NCBI RefSeq assembly: GCF_004919685.1
Contig: NZ_SMYZ01000004.1
Location: 62,001-126,000 of the forward strand
Length of the DNA stretch: 64,000 bases
Origin: Mesorhizobium norvegicum
Lineage (GTDB): Bacteria; Pseudomonadota; Alphaproteobacteria; Rhizobiales; Rhizobiaceae
Reading direction: 5' to 3'
In this document: positions 1 through 8,388 of the stretch, piece after piece
Numbering within the stretch: the first letter of the stretch is position 1
How the letters are laid out: each line of letters opens with the position of its first letter
Notes under the pieces: model-generated
The model's input: only the letters and a program-made list of their open reading frames with translations
The model's database searches: none
What the model was told of the DNA's origin: nothing
Translations under genes and position numbers: made by a program

Positions 1-433
1 TGCCGTTGGTCTTGCCGTCGCGCCCGAGTGCCGTCAGCGTCGGCGAGGACGACGCCGGCGAGACTTGGACGATCTTAGCCGGTGCCGTGACCGAGGTCAG
101 GATCGGGATCGACACCGACGAGATGATGCCGCCGATGATGACCGGAACCTTCTTGACCTGAACCAGCTGGGTGGCGGCGTCGACCGCGATGTTGCCCTGG
201 CTCTGGCTGTCGCGCGTGTCGGTGACGAGATCGCAGCCGCGCACGCCGCCGGCCGCGTTGATGTCGCGGAAGGCCATCTCGACCGACTTGGCGCCGGCCT
301 GGCCATATTCGCCGGCCGGGCCTGTCAGTTCCATGACGAGGCCGACGGTGATCTTGCAATCGGCGGCTTGCGCGGCACCCGCCATCGTCACGAGGGCAAG
401 TGCTGTGGTGAGCTGGAGTATTGTCTTTCTCAT
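1..433 (-). CDS. HAAT-family ABC transporter substrate-binding protein (3' end cut by window edge)
   Basis: Periplasmic binding protein of the branched-chain amino acid/amide ABC family. The visible 144 codons begin MRKTILQ, with a hydrophobic signal peptide ending near AQAAD, then the typical opening ITVGLVMELTGPAGEYG and the VIIGG segment of the type I binding fold. A good ribosome site (AGGGGAA) precedes the ATG at 433. The reading frame is open to base 1, so the C-terminus lies outside the window. It is the last gene of the minus-strand group starting with the GntR gene near 3528 and is very probably the missing binding subunit for the ATPases and permeases encoded divergently at 3655-7083. 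The substrate cannot be read from sequence. Confidence 0.9.
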   Translation of the reverse strand, partial: MRKTILQLTTALALVTMAGAAQAADCKITVGLVMELTGPAGEYGQAGAKSVEMAFRDINAAGGVRGCDLVTDTRDSQSQGNIAVDAATQLVQVKKVPVIIGGIISSVSIPILTSVTAPAKIVQVSPASSSPTLTALGRDGKTNG

Positions 434-482
434 TGTTGTTCCCCTTTCGTTACTCGACTGTAGTTTGAATTCTGTAGCCTGT

Positions 483-911
483 TCAGCGTTCCGGCACCTG
501 CAGCCAGGTTTCATGCAGATGTCGCCATTCGACGCCGTTGGGCGCCGATGAACTGGTGGTGAAGACCGCGCTCGACTGGCGGCGGCTGTGCTTGCCTGCG
601 CGCAGCTGCGCTTCGACATAAAGGACGACGATGGTATCGGCGTCCTGCCAGCCGGGCCGGATGTCCTCGATCGAAATGGCAAAACCGTCGTCGCAAGAGG
701 CGCGGCTTGAGCGGACATGATCGACGACCGCTTCGCGATCGAGGACCTGCCCGTCCGGCGCCACCATGCTGAGGTCTTTGCCCATGGCGCGTTCGAAGCG
801 GCTGAAATCAGCCGTGTTGGCGCGCGCGGCGACGAACCAGTCGACGAAGAAGCGATGCAGGTCGATGACCTCGGTGCTGGCGCGTGAAAACAGGGAGGGC
901 TCGCCGCTCAT
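483..911 (-). CDS. SnoaL/DUF4440-like nuclear transport factor 2 family protein
   Basis: 142-residue cytosolic protein with the size and pattern of NTF2-like (SnoaL/DUF4440) alpha+beta-barrel proteins: N-terminal helix with FFVDWFVAAR, a central strand region with VAPDGQVLDREAV, and C-terminal strands including WRHLHETWLQ. No signal peptide or membrane segment. Its ATG overlaps the stop of the aldo/keto reductase gene by 4 bases (908-911), so the two are translationally coupled. Members of this fold are isomerases, dehydratases or ligand-binding accessory proteins; nothing here fixes the activity. It presumably acts on, or protects, an intermediate of the same small operon. Confidence 0.8.
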   Translation of the reverse strand: MSGEPSLFSRASTEVIDLHRFFVDWFVAARANTADFSRFERAMGKDLSMVAPDGQVLDREAVVDHVRSSRASCDDGFAISIEDIRPGWQDADTIVVLYVEAQLRAGKHSRRQSSAVFTTSSSAPNGVEWRHLHETWLQVPER

Positions 912-1963
912 TTCTTCCCCGCATTGAGGTTGTAATGCATGATCGAACCGTGGCGGCCGTGACGATCGCGCTCCAGCGTGTAGACGTCTCCCTCGAGGCC
1001 GGTGCCTTGTGCGATGATGGCAGCAATCCGCGCCCGGTCATCGGCGTCGAGCGCAACGTCCATGATTTTCGCATTGGCCAGCGCATGCGCCTGGTTGCGG
1101 GCGCCGACGATGACGGCCGCCACTTGCGGCTGCTCCAGCACCCAGGCGCTGGCGATGGTCGCGATGTCGACGCCGTGGCGGTCGCCAACGGCCTTCAGCG
1201 CCTGAAGCAGGTGCTGGAACAGGTCCCAACCGCCGAAATCATCGATGATCAGCTTGTATTTGACCAGCGAACGGTTTTCGAGCGGCGTGGCGGGCTCGGC
1301 CATATCAAGCCATTTGTCACTGAGGAAACCGCCGGCAACCGACCCATAGCAGAGGAAGCTGACCCCGTTCTGTTTTGCCAGTGCCGCAAGGCTGTTGCCC
1401 GGCCGCTGGTCGAGCACGGAATATTGCAGCTGCTGGCTGACCAGCGGGATGCCGGCCGCCAAAATTTCCGCCAGCCTTGGCGTGTCGAAATTGGTTGTGC
1501 CGAGATTGCGCACCTTGCCTTCCAGCCGGAGTTCGTCGAGCCAGCCCATGGCATCGACATAGCGCGGCTGTTCATAGTCCCACCAATGGAACTGCACGAG
1601 ATCGAGCCGTTCGGTCTTCAGCCGCCGCAATGACTGGTCGACGATGCCCCTGATGTAGTCGCGGCTGATGCTGGCCAGCCGTTCGAGGTCGGGCACCAGC
1701 TTGGTGTGCACCTTCATCCGGGCGGCGACGTCGAGGCCGCGCTCGCTGGCCAGCCGCAGGCGCGCGGCGCCAATCAGTTCCTCGACGCCGGTATAGATAT
1801 CGGCGCAATCATAGGTCCAGATGCCGGCATCGAAAGTGGCGATCAGATCGGCAACCGCTTGGCTGCGGTCGATGGCGCCGTGGCCACCGGCCAGCTGCCA
1901 GCCGCCGCGAATGACGCGCGAGATCGTGTAGCCGGGGCCGAGTTCGAAGGTCTTGGCGGTCAT
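908..1963 (-). CDS. Aldo/keto reductase
   Basis: 351-residue NADPH-dependent aldo/keto reductase with a TIM-barrel. The catalytic tetrad can be placed: Asp and Tyr in YDCADIY (near residues 51-57), Lys in KVHTKL (near 85) and His in LVQFHWWDY (near 124). The C-terminal cofactor segment contains VAAVIVGARNQAHALAN. It lies within a minus-strand operon, overlapping both neighbours by 4 bases (908-911 and 1960-1963). With the downstream HAAT binding protein it suggests import and then reduction or oxidation of a carbonyl or hydroxy compound. A sugar, lactone or aldehyde substrate is possible; the specific substrate is unknown. Confidence 0.9.
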   Translation of the reverse strand: MTAKTFELGPGYTISRVIRGGWQLAGGHGAIDRSQAVADLIATFDAGIWTYDCADIYTGVEELIGAARLRLASERGLDVAARMKVHTKLVPDLERLASISRDYIRGIVDQSLRRLKTERLDLVQFHWWDYEQPRYVDAMGWLDELRLEGKVRNLGTTNFDTPRLAEILAAGIPLVSQQLQYSVLDQRPGNSLAALAKQNGVSFLCYGSVAGGFLSDKWLDMAEPATPLENRSLVKYKLIIDDFGGWDLFQHLLQALKAVGDRHGVDIATIASAWVLEQPQVAAVIVGARNQAHALANAKIMDVALDADDRARIAAIIAQGTGLEGDVYTLERDRHGRHGSIMHYNLNAGKK

Positions 1964-2313
1964 GTCAGGTCATCCTCTTTCGGCAGCGGCACGGCCGTGG
2001 TTTCGGCGTGGCTGAACCGCCGCTTGGCCACCCTGACGATCCGGAGCCGGCTGGCGCAATTGGGATCGGGACAGGCGATCTCGGCGTCCGAGGTCATCCA
2101 GTCGTTCGGGTGGGTAGGGCGCTGCTTGGCCGCCAGCAGCGGCAACACGGCGGAGATCGAATAAATCGAAAACCCCTGCCCTGCCGGCATCGACAGCATC
2201 TCGCCCTTGAGCTCGAAGTAGTCGCCGGCCTTGGCGCCGCAATAGATTGGCTTTCCCTCGGGGATGACCGCCTCGACGCGAAGGTCGAACAGCTCGAAAC
2301 TGTCGTCGGCCAT
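1960..2313 (-). CDS. TIGR04076-like small protein
   Basis: 117-residue cytosolic protein. The start is taken at MADDSFELFDL, because the frame continues upstream with arginine/alanine-rich non-protein-like sequence that overlaps the DUF3830 gene. The pattern of an N-terminal strand, a G-x-K-x-G-D-x-F-type turn (GAKAGDYFELKG) and a later Cys pair (CPDPNC) is what I associate with the TIGR04076 family of unknown function; this is recall from pattern, not a search. Sandwiched with 4-base or 1-base spacing between DUF3830 and aldo/keto reductase genes, so clearly part of the same transcript. Confidence 0.65.
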   Translation of the reverse strand: MADDSFELFDLRVEAVIPEGKPIYCGAKAGDYFELKGEMLSMPAGQGFSIYSISAVLPLLAAKQRPTHPNDWMTSDAEIACPDPNCASRLRIVRVAKRRFSHAETTAVPLPKEDDLT

Positions 2314-2314
2314 T

Positions 2315-2797
2315 TCAGGCCTCCACCAGGCTGAAGGTGACATCGCAGGCGCCGTTGCGGCGGATGACACCGCAAGCGGCGGCGAATTGATCACGCTCTT
2401 CGACGCGTACCTGCGCCACCACGCTGCCGGCCAGCCAGCCGATCGGAAACAGCAGCCGCGCACCCTGCCCGTAGTAGAGGCCGATGTCGAAGATCGCATT
2501 GGGATTGCCGCCCCACATGCGTGGCGGCACGTAGGACAGCACGATGTCGCCCGGTTGCGGCGTCAGCGTCGCGTTCTCGGCCGGCAACGGTTTTGCATAG
2601 GCCTGGCCCACGAGATCGGCGGCGGGAACCGGACAGGAGATTTCCGGCCCTGTCCACATCGCATGGATGCCCGGGACGACGCGTGGCGTGCCGAGATAGG
2701 CCAAGAGGAAGGCAGCGTTTTCCGGGGCCTTCCCGGGCAGCAACAGCGCCGTCACGGAAAGCTGCGAGCGCGGCTCGGTGATCCTGATGGCGGTCAT
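2315..2797 (-). CDS. DUF3830-family (cyclophilin-like) protein
   Basis: 160-residue protein starting MTAIRITEP. The features fit the DUF3830 cyclophilin-like family: an opening strand, then ALLLPGKAPENAAFLLAYLG, AMWTGPEISCPVP, LPAENATLTPQPGDIVLSYV and the FDIGLYYG strand. No signal peptide. The ATG overlaps the stop of the GntR regulator gene by 4 bases (2794-2797), so regulator and DUF3830 protein are co-translated. DUF3830 proteins are often found beside amino acid or amide transport and amidohydrolase genes; a role in handling the imported ligand is inference. Confidence 0.75.
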   Translation of the reverse strand: MTAIRITEPRSQLSVTALLLPGKAPENAAFLLAYLGTPRVVPGIHAMWTGPEISCPVPAADLVGQAYAKPLPAENATLTPQPGDIVLSYVPPRMWGGNPNAIFDIGLYYGQGARLLFPIGWLAGSVVAQVRVEERDQFAAACGVIRRNGACDVTFSLVEA

Positions 2798-3528
2798 GTC
2801 TGGTCTTTCGCGGCGGCGGCCTGCAGCTTGCTGCGCAGGAAGGTGAAGGGGCGGCTGATGTCGGCGACCAGCGACTCGCGCGCGGCCTGCGCATCCTGCG
2901 TGGACAGCGCCGTCACGATGCGGCGGTGATACTGGGCGGTGTCGACCTCGCCGGCTTCCGAGAAGGCATAGATGGCGACACGAATGCAGGGTCCTGATTG
3001 CAGCCACAGGCTCTCGATCATCGGGATCAGCACGGCCGAACCGCAGGAGCGGTAGATTTCGAAGTGAAAGCTCTGGTTGAGCGTCACTTCACGATCGACG
3101 TCCTTCTTGTGCTTCAGCGCCCGCATCTCGTCCCATTCGCCGAGAATAGTTTCGATGGTGGCGATCTGGCGCGGCCCCATGCGGGCGGCGGCCAGCGCGA
3201 TCGCTTCGCCCTCGATCAGGATGCGGGCACGCAAGAGATCATCGAGGCGTTCCAGCGTGATCGGCGGCACGCGCACCGAACGGTTGGGCAGCGCCTCCAG
3301 CGCCTTTTCGGTGATCAGCCGTCCGAGTGCCTCGCGCACCGGCATGGTCGAGGTGACCAAGGCGTCAGCCAAGCCCCGGATGGTCAGCACCTGGCTTGGC
3401 TCGAACAGGCCGCCGATCAGGGCGCGGCGCAGTTCGGAGTAGACGCGGTCCTGCACCGTTTCGCGGCCGACCGGCGCCAGTTGGGCAGCGATCGCCTCGT
3501 TGTTCTTTTCGATGGCAGCCTTTTGCAT
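2794..3528 (-). CDS. GntR-family (FadR/FCD type) transcriptional regulator
   Basis: 244 residues if started at MQKAAIEKN; the frame stays open 26 codons further upstream, but that extension covers the probable operator and promoter. N-terminal winged helix-turn-helix (VYSELRRALIGGLF through NRSVRVPPIT, about residues 35-90) with the classic LADALxxSxxPVREALGRL recognition region, followed by an all-helical FCD ligand-binding domain with NQSFHFEIY as a metal-ligand segment. First gene of the minus-strand operon and divergent from the HAAT ATPase gene at 3655. It likely autoregulates and controls both directions from the intergenic palindrome at 3598-3607. Confidence 0.9.
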   Translation of the reverse strand: MQKAAIEKNNEAIAAQLAPVGRETVQDRVYSELRRALIGGLFEPSQVLTIRGLADALVTSTMPVREALGRLITEKALEALPNRSVRVPPITLERLDDLLRARILIEGEAIALAAARMGPRQIATIETILGEWDEMRALKHKKDVDREVTLNQSFHFEIYRSCGSAVLIPMIESLWLQSGPCIRVAIYAFSEAGEVDTAQYHRRIVTALSTQDAQAARESLVADISRPFTFLRSKLQAAAAKDQT

Positions 3529-3597
3529 GGAATTCCGTTCTTGGCCGGTTTTCGGCTTGCGGATGAAATTAAAGCCGAATAGCGTGATCAAAGCAAG

Positions 3598-3607
3598 TGT
3601 GATCACA
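3598..3607. promoter_or_regulatory. Candidate GntR operator, palindrome TGTGATCACA
   Basis: A perfect 10-base palindrome lies in the divergent gap between the GntR gene (start 3528) and the transporter operon (start 3655). A GTGATCA copy also occurs about 15 bases away at 3583-3589. Position and symmetry suit a GntR dimer site; binding is inferred, not shown. Confidence 0.45.
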
Positions 3608-3654
3608 AATCATAATCAGGAGACGGCAACGATCGTCTTCGGCCAGAGGGTTTG

Positions 3655-4452
3655 ATGAGCGAGGCAACCAAACGGCAAGGGGAAACCCGCGCGCCAGTTC
3701 TGACGGCAAGGAATGTCGTCAGGCGGTTCGGCGGCCTTGTCGCGGTCAACGATGTCTCGTTTGACGTCAAAGCGGGAGAAATCCTCGGCCTGATCGGCCC
3801 CAACGGCGCTGGCAAGACGACGATGTTCGATCTGCTCGCCGGAAGCATCCTGCCAACCAGCGGCGAAATCCTGCTCAACGGCACGCCTGTCTCGGGCGAA
3901 GCCGCGCATCTGCGCATCGGCCGTGGCCTTGGCCGCACCTTCCAGATCCCGCGCCCGCTGCCCAATCTGACGCTGATCGAAAACATCATGCTGGCCGCAC
4001 AGGGCCAGGCCGGCGAAAAGCTGCTCGCCAACTTCGTCACGCCATGGCGGGTGGCCGCGCAGGAGAGAGCCGCCAGGGCAAAAGCGCTCGAACTGCTGGA
4101 ACTGGTCACCCTCACCCATCTTGCGCATGAGCCGGCGCGCGTGCTTTCCGGCGGCCAGCGCAAGCTGCTCGAACTCGCCCGCGTCATGATGGCCGACCCG
4201 GCTATCATCCTGCTCGACGAACCGGCGGCGGGCGTCAACGCGACGCTGCTGGAAGTCATCATCGACCGCATCCGCGATATCAATGCGCGCGGCATCACCT
4301 TCCTGCTCATCGAGCACAACATCGACATGGTGACGCGGCTCTGCCATCGCGTCCTCGTCATGGCGAGCGGCCAGTTGCTCAGCGAAGGCACGGCCGAAGA
4401 GGTCGCTCGCGACCCGCGCGTCATCGAGGCCTATCTCGGAGGCGCGGCATGA
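3655..4452 (+). CDS. HAAT ABC transporter ATP-binding protein (LivG type)
   Basis: 265-residue ATPase of a branched-chain-amino-acid-type importer. Walker A GPNGAGKT at residues 48-55, signature LSGGQRK near 165, Walker B AIILLDEPAAG shortly after, and the LivG-specific NITFLLIEHN-like H-loop (TFLLIEHNIDMV). The ATG at 3655 follows an AGAGGG ribosome site; a TTG one codon earlier is possible but less likely. It opens the plus-strand operon and overlaps the second ATPase gene by 4 bases (4449-4452). Works at the inner membrane with the permeases at 5195 and 6103 and, most likely, with the binding protein at the left edge. Confidence 0.93.
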   Translation: MSEATKRQGETRAPVLTARNVVRRFGGLVAVNDVSFDVKAGEILGLIGPNGAGKTTMFDLLAGSILPTSGEILLNGTPVSGEAAHLRIGRGLGRTFQIPRPLPNLTLIENIMLAAQGQAGEKLLANFVTPWRVAAQERAARAKALELLELVTLTHLAHEPARVLSGGQRKLLELARVMMADPAIILLDEPAAGVNATLLEVIIDRIRDINARGITFLLIEHNIDMVTRLCHRVLVMASGQLLSEGTAEEVARDPRVIEAYLGGAA

Positions 4453-5198
4453 GCGAGATCGTTCTCGATGTCCGCGACCTCGAAGCCGGTTACGAGCCCG
4501 GCGTGCCGATCGTGCGCGGCGCCTCGATCACCGTCAGGAAGGGCGAGATCGTCGTCGTCCTCGGCCCCAACGGCGCCGGCAAGTCGAGCTTCATCAAGGC
4601 GATCGCCGGCCTCGTCCCGATCACCGGCGGCACGGTGTTTCTGGACGGCAAGGACATCACGGCCGCCCCCGCGCACACCATGGTGCGGCTTGGGTTGGCC
4701 TTCGTGCCGCAGACCGAAAACATCTTCCCGCTGATGTCGGTCGAGGACAATCTCAGAGTTGCCTGCGGCATCCTCGAGCGGCGCGAGATTCCTGCGCGCA
4801 TCGAGGAGATGTATGCCGCCTTCCCCGATCTCGTCCGCCAGCGGCGCACCGCCGCCGGCAACCTGTCGGGCGGGCAGCGGCAGATGCTCGCCGTTGCACG
4901 GGCGCTGATCGTCCATCCCAAGGTGCTGGTGCTGGACGAACCGTCGGCCGGCCTGTCGCCGAAATTCGTCTCGATGGTGTTCGAGATGTTGGCAAACATC
5001 CGCAAATCCGGCGTCACCATTCTGCTGGTCGAACAGAACGCCAAGGCTGCACTTGCCATCGGCGACCGCGCCTATGTGCTGGTCGAAGGCAAGGACAGGC
5101 ACGAGGGCATCGCCTCCGAACTGTGGAACGATCCGGTCGTCGCTGAACTCTATCTCGGCCAGCGCCCGCTCAAGTCCGAAGGAGGAAGCGCGGCATGA
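4449..5198 (+). CDS. HAAT ABC transporter ATP-binding protein (LivF type)
   Basis: 249-residue second ATPase of the same importer. Walker A GPNGAGKS at residues 39-46, Q-loop in FVPQTENIFPLMSVEDNL (typical LivF spacing), signature LSGGQRQM near 138 and Walker B VLVLDEPSAGLSP. Its start overlaps the stop of the LivG-type gene and its stop overlaps the start of the permease gene (5195-5198), both by 4 bases, showing translational coupling. It forms the ATPase heterodimer with the product of 3655-4452. Confidence 0.93.
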   Translation: MSEIVLDVRDLEAGYEPGVPIVRGASITVRKGEIVVVLGPNGAGKSSFIKAIAGLVPITGGTVFLDGKDITAAPAHTMVRLGLAFVPQTENIFPLMSVEDNLRVACGILERREIPARIEEMYAAFPDLVRQRRTAAGNLSGGQRQMLAVARALIVHPKVLVLDEPSAGLSPKFVSMVFEMLANIRKSGVTILLVEQNAKAALAIGDRAYVLVEGKDRHEGIASELWNDPVVAELYLGQRPLKSEGGSAA

Positions 5199-6103
5199 GC
5201 CTGCAATTTGTCGTCGACGGGCTGCTGACGGGTTCGATGATCGGCCTCGGCGCCATCGGCGTGACGCTCACCTATTCGATCCTGCGCTTCTCGAACTTCG
5301 CGCATGGCGACTTCATGGCCTGGGGCACCTATGCCACGCTCGCGGTCGTCAGCGCTATCGGCGCGATGGTTGGCAAGGTGGCACCCATTGGTCCCCTCTC
5401 CTTTGGCTGGCCGCTGATTGTGGCACTGATCGTCGGCATGGCCTTCACTGCCCTCTTGGCGTTGCTGCTCGACAAAGTGCTGTTTGCGCGGTTGCGCTCG
5501 CAAGGCCAGGCGATCATCGTGGTGATGGCGAGCTTCGGCGCCTCGATGGCGCTGAGAAGCCTGCTCGAATTCACCTTCACCTCGCGGCCGACCTATTTCA
5601 GTCGGGCGATCCAGATCGCCATGCCGGTCGGCTTCGGCATCCGCATCACGCCCGACCAGATCGCCCTTCTGCTACTGACCGCCGTGCTAGTGCTCGGCGT
5701 GCATCTGTTGATGACGCGCACGCAGACCGGCCGCTCGATGCAAGCCCTGAGCCAGAACGCGGCACTGGCCCGCATCGTCGGCATCGACGTCGCCAGCGTG
5801 GTGCGCGTCACCTGGGTCATCGGCGGCGCGCTCGCCTGCGTGGCCGGCGTGATGATCGGCATTCTGGTGCAGATCCGCCCGTTCATGGGCTTCGACATGC
5901 TGCTGCCGATGTTCGCCGCCGCCATCCTCGGCGGCATCGGCAGCATCCCCGGTGCCGTGCTCGGCGGCCTGATCATCGGGCTCGCCGAAGCGGGCGCAGT
6001 GCAATTGATCGGCGCTGAATGGCGCGCCGCCGTCTCCTTCATCATCCTGATGGCGGTGCTGTTCGTGCGGCCGATCGGCCTGTTTGGTGTAAGGGAACGC
6101 TGA
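5195..6103 (+). CDS. HAAT ABC transporter permease (LivH type)
   Basis: 302-residue inner-membrane permease with about eight hydrophobic segments. The opening FVVDGLLTGSMIGLGAIGVTL and the conserved loop FSNFAHGDFMAWGTY are standard for LivH-type subunits, as is the cytoplasmic coupling segment near MQALSQNAALARIVGI that contacts the ATPase. Ends with the family pattern VLFVRPIGLFG. The stop overlaps the ATG of the LivM-type gene by one base (6103). Pairs with that gene to form the channel. Confidence 0.93.
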   Translation: MSLQFVVDGLLTGSMIGLGAIGVTLTYSILRFSNFAHGDFMAWGTYATLAVVSAIGAMVGKVAPIGPLSFGWPLIVALIVGMAFTALLALLLDKVLFARLRSQGQAIIVVMASFGASMALRSLLEFTFTSRPTYFSRAIQIAMPVGFGIRITPDQIALLLLTAVLVLGVHLLMTRTQTGRSMQALSQNAALARIVGIDVASVVRVTWVIGGALACVAGVMIGILVQIRPFMGFDMLLPMFAAAILGGIGSIPGAVLGGLIIGLAEAGAVQLIGAEWRAAVSFIILMAVLFVRPIGLFGVRER

Positions 6104-7083
6104 TGGACCTGCTCGGCTACGGCGCCTTCTTCCTGACCACCGCGCTGATCTTCTCGCTGGTCACGCTGGGGCTCAATTTGCAGTGGGGCCTGACCGGCCT
6201 GTTCAATGTCGGCCTCGCCGGCTTCGTTGCCATCGGTGCCTATACATCCGCGCTGCTTACGACACCGGACGATGCCGCGCGGCTTGGCGGCTTCGGCCTG
6301 CCGATCCTTGTCGGCTGGCTCGGCGCCATGGTCGTCGGCGGCATCGCCGCGGCGCTTACCGGCATGGCGACGCTGCGGCTCAGATCCGACTATCTGGCGA
6401 TCACCACGTTTGGCGTCGCCGTCGTCGTGCAACTGGTCGCGCTCAATGCGCAGAAGCTGACGGGCGGCCCGTTCGGCATCGGCTTCATCCCGCGCCCCTT
6501 CGGAAGCCTTGCCGAGACGCCGCTACTGTTCAACCTGTCCAACCTTGCCGTGGTCTCGGTGGTGACGCTGATCGCCTATCTCGCCTTGGAACATTTGTCG
6601 CGAAGCCCGTGGGGACGTGTCTTGAAGGCGCTGCGCGAGGATGAGCGGGCGGCGATTTCACTCGGCAAGAGCGCGCGTTTCTACCGCGTCCAGGCCTTTG
6701 CCGTCGGCGGCGCCATCATGGCGCTGGCCGGCGCGCTGCAGGCGCATTTCACCGGCTTCATCGCGCCGGACAATTACCTGCCGATCCTGACTTTCCAGGT
6801 CTGGGTGATGCTGATCGTCGGCGGCTCGGGCAGCAATCTCGGCGCCGTCATCGGCAGCATCCTGGTGTGGGCGATATGGGCCGGCTCGGGCACGCTGACC
6901 AGCATCCTGTTCCCGCCGGAACAGCAGGCTCGCGCCGCCGCGCTGCAGATCGCCGCCATCGGCGTCATGCTCTGTGTCATCCTGCTGATCCGGCCGAACG
7001 GCCTGTTCGGCGACAGGCCGCGGCGGTCCCGCTTCAGCAAGCGGGCAAAGATCGCTGCGGGCGAGAGCAGTTCCGGCTCATGA
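6103..7083 (+). CDS. HAAT ABC transporter permease (LivM type)
   Basis: 326-residue inner-membrane permease. The chosen ATG directly overlaps the LivH stop codon, and the following sequence LLGYGAFFLTTALIFSLVTLGLNLQWGLTGLFNVG is the usual LivM beginning. The conserved LRLRSDYLAITTFG and LKALREDERAAISLGK segments (the latter the ATPase-coupling loop) are present, and the C-terminus has LLIRPNGLFG. The last bases overlap the ATG of the FAD oxidoreductase gene (7080-7083), so the oxidase belongs to the transporter operon. Confidence 0.93.
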   Translation: MDLLGYGAFFLTTALIFSLVTLGLNLQWGLTGLFNVGLAGFVAIGAYTSALLTTPDDAARLGGFGLPILVGWLGAMVVGGIAAALTGMATLRLRSDYLAITTFGVAVVVQLVALNAQKLTGGPFGIGFIPRPFGSLAETPLLFNLSNLAVVSVVTLIAYLALEHLSRSPWGRVLKALREDERAAISLGKSARFYRVQAFAVGGAIMALAGALQAHFTGFIAPDNYLPILTFQVWVMLIVGGSGSNLGAVIGSILVWAIWAGSGTLTSILFPPEQQARAAALQIAAIGVMLCVILLIRPNGLFGDRPRRSRFSKRAKIAAGESSSGS

Positions 7084-8384
7084 ATGCCGTGGTCCGGCAG
7101 GAAGCGCAGGGCGCGTCGCTCTGGCATGCGGTCAGCGGCAGCCGCCGCGAGCGGCCGTCGCTACAGGGCGGGCTCGATGTCGACCTGGCCATTGTCGGCG
7201 GCGGCTTTTCCGGCCTTTCAACCGCGCTGCACGCGGCGGGGAAAGGACTTTCCGTCGCCGTTCTCGAAGCCGAATTCATCGCCTGGGGCGCGACCGGCAG
7301 GAATGCCGGCTTCGTCGTGCCGAACTTCGCCAAGATGGATCCGGTCGACATATTGGCCCACCTCGGACCTTCGCGCGGCGAAAGGCTGATCGATTTCGCC
7401 GCCGGCAGCGCCGACCTGGTTTTCCGCCTGATCCGGCAGCACGGCATCGACTGCGACGCCGTGCAGAACGGATGGATCCAGCCGGCGCATTCGCCTGCCG
7501 CCTTCGAGAAGGTCAAGTCACGCGCGGGGCAATGGGCGCAGCGTGGCCGGCCGGCAGTCACATTGGATCGGCAGGAGATCGAAGCCCTGACTGGCGTGCC
7601 AGGCTATGTCGGTGGCTGGATGGATCGTTCTGGCGGCGTGCTCAATCCGGTCGCCTATGCGCGCGGGCTCGCTGATGCAGCGGAGAAGGCCGGCGCGAAG
7701 ATCTTCGAGCAGACGCGCGTCACCTCGGTTGATCGCATGGCCGATGGTTGGATGCTGAAAACGCCGGCGGGATCGGTACGCGCCGGCAAGGTGCTGATCG
7801 CCACCAACGCCTATGGCTGGTCCCTCAATCCGACATTGCAGCGAACCTATTTCCCGCTGAAAGTCTTCCAGATCGCGACAGCGCCATTGCCTCGTGAAGT
7901 ACGCAGCCGGTTGCTTCCCGGCGGGCAGGGTGTCGGCGACACCAGGCGCAATCTGTTCACCTTCCGCTTCGACGCGGACGACCGTCTGATCAGCGGCGGC
8001 ATGCATGTCGTCGGCGTCGGCGCCGATACGCGCGTACCGCGGATGATCTGGCGGCGGCTTGGCCGGCATCTCGGTCTGCCCGACTTGCCGCCGCTCGCCT
8101 ACAACTGGTCGGGAATGGCAGCGGTCGAACCGGATTTCCTGCCGCACCTGATCGACCTCGGGCCCGGCCTGATCGCCGGGCGCGCCTGCAACGGACGCGG
8201 CATTGCCATGACCACGGCGATGGGCAAGGTGCTGGCGGACTGGGCCGCTGGAACCGACGCCCGCGACCTGCCGCTGCCCTTTGCGCCGCCGGCGCCAATC
8301 CCATTCCATGCCTTGCTGCGGCATGCGCCCAACATGCTGCTCGGCTGGAGCATGCTGCGCGACCGGCTGGACGAGACGAGCTAG
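7080..8384 (+). CDS. FAD-dependent oxidoreductase (DadA/glycine oxidase family)
   Basis: 434-residue flavoprotein of the D-amino acid oxidase/DAO superfamily. The N-terminal Rossmann motif is VDLAIVGGGFSGLSTAL (about residues 35-50), followed by the family segment WGATGRNAGFVVPNF. A C-terminal FAD-contact region includes GRACNGRGIAMTTAMGKVLADW. No signal peptide, so it probably oxidises an imported amine or amino acid in the cytoplasm. Start chosen at the ATG that overlaps the LivM stop by 4 bases. It is convergent with the GntR gene ending at 8389, only 4 bases away. Substrate unknown, but linkage to a HAAT importer favours an amino acid or N-alkyl amino acid. Confidence 0.88.
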   Translation: MNAVVRQEAQGASLWHAVSGSRRERPSLQGGLDVDLAIVGGGFSGLSTALHAAGKGLSVAVLEAEFIAWGATGRNAGFVVPNFAKMDPVDILAHLGPSRGERLIDFAAGSADLVFRLIRQHGIDCDAVQNGWIQPAHSPAAFEKVKSRAGQWAQRGRPAVTLDRQEIEALTGVPGYVGGWMDRSGGVLNPVAYARGLADAAEKAGAKIFEQTRVTSVDRMADGWMLKTPAGSVRAGKVLIATNAYGWSLNPTLQRTYFPLKVFQIATAPLPREVRSRLLPGGQGVGDTRRNLFTFRFDADDRLISGGMHVVGVGADTRVPRMIWRRLGRHLGLPDLPPLAYNWSGMAAVEPDFLPHLIDLGPGLIAGRACNGRGIAMTTAMGKVLADWAAGTDARDLPLPFAPPAPIPFHALLRHAPNMLLGWSMLRDRLDETS

Positions 8385-8388
8385 GCCA

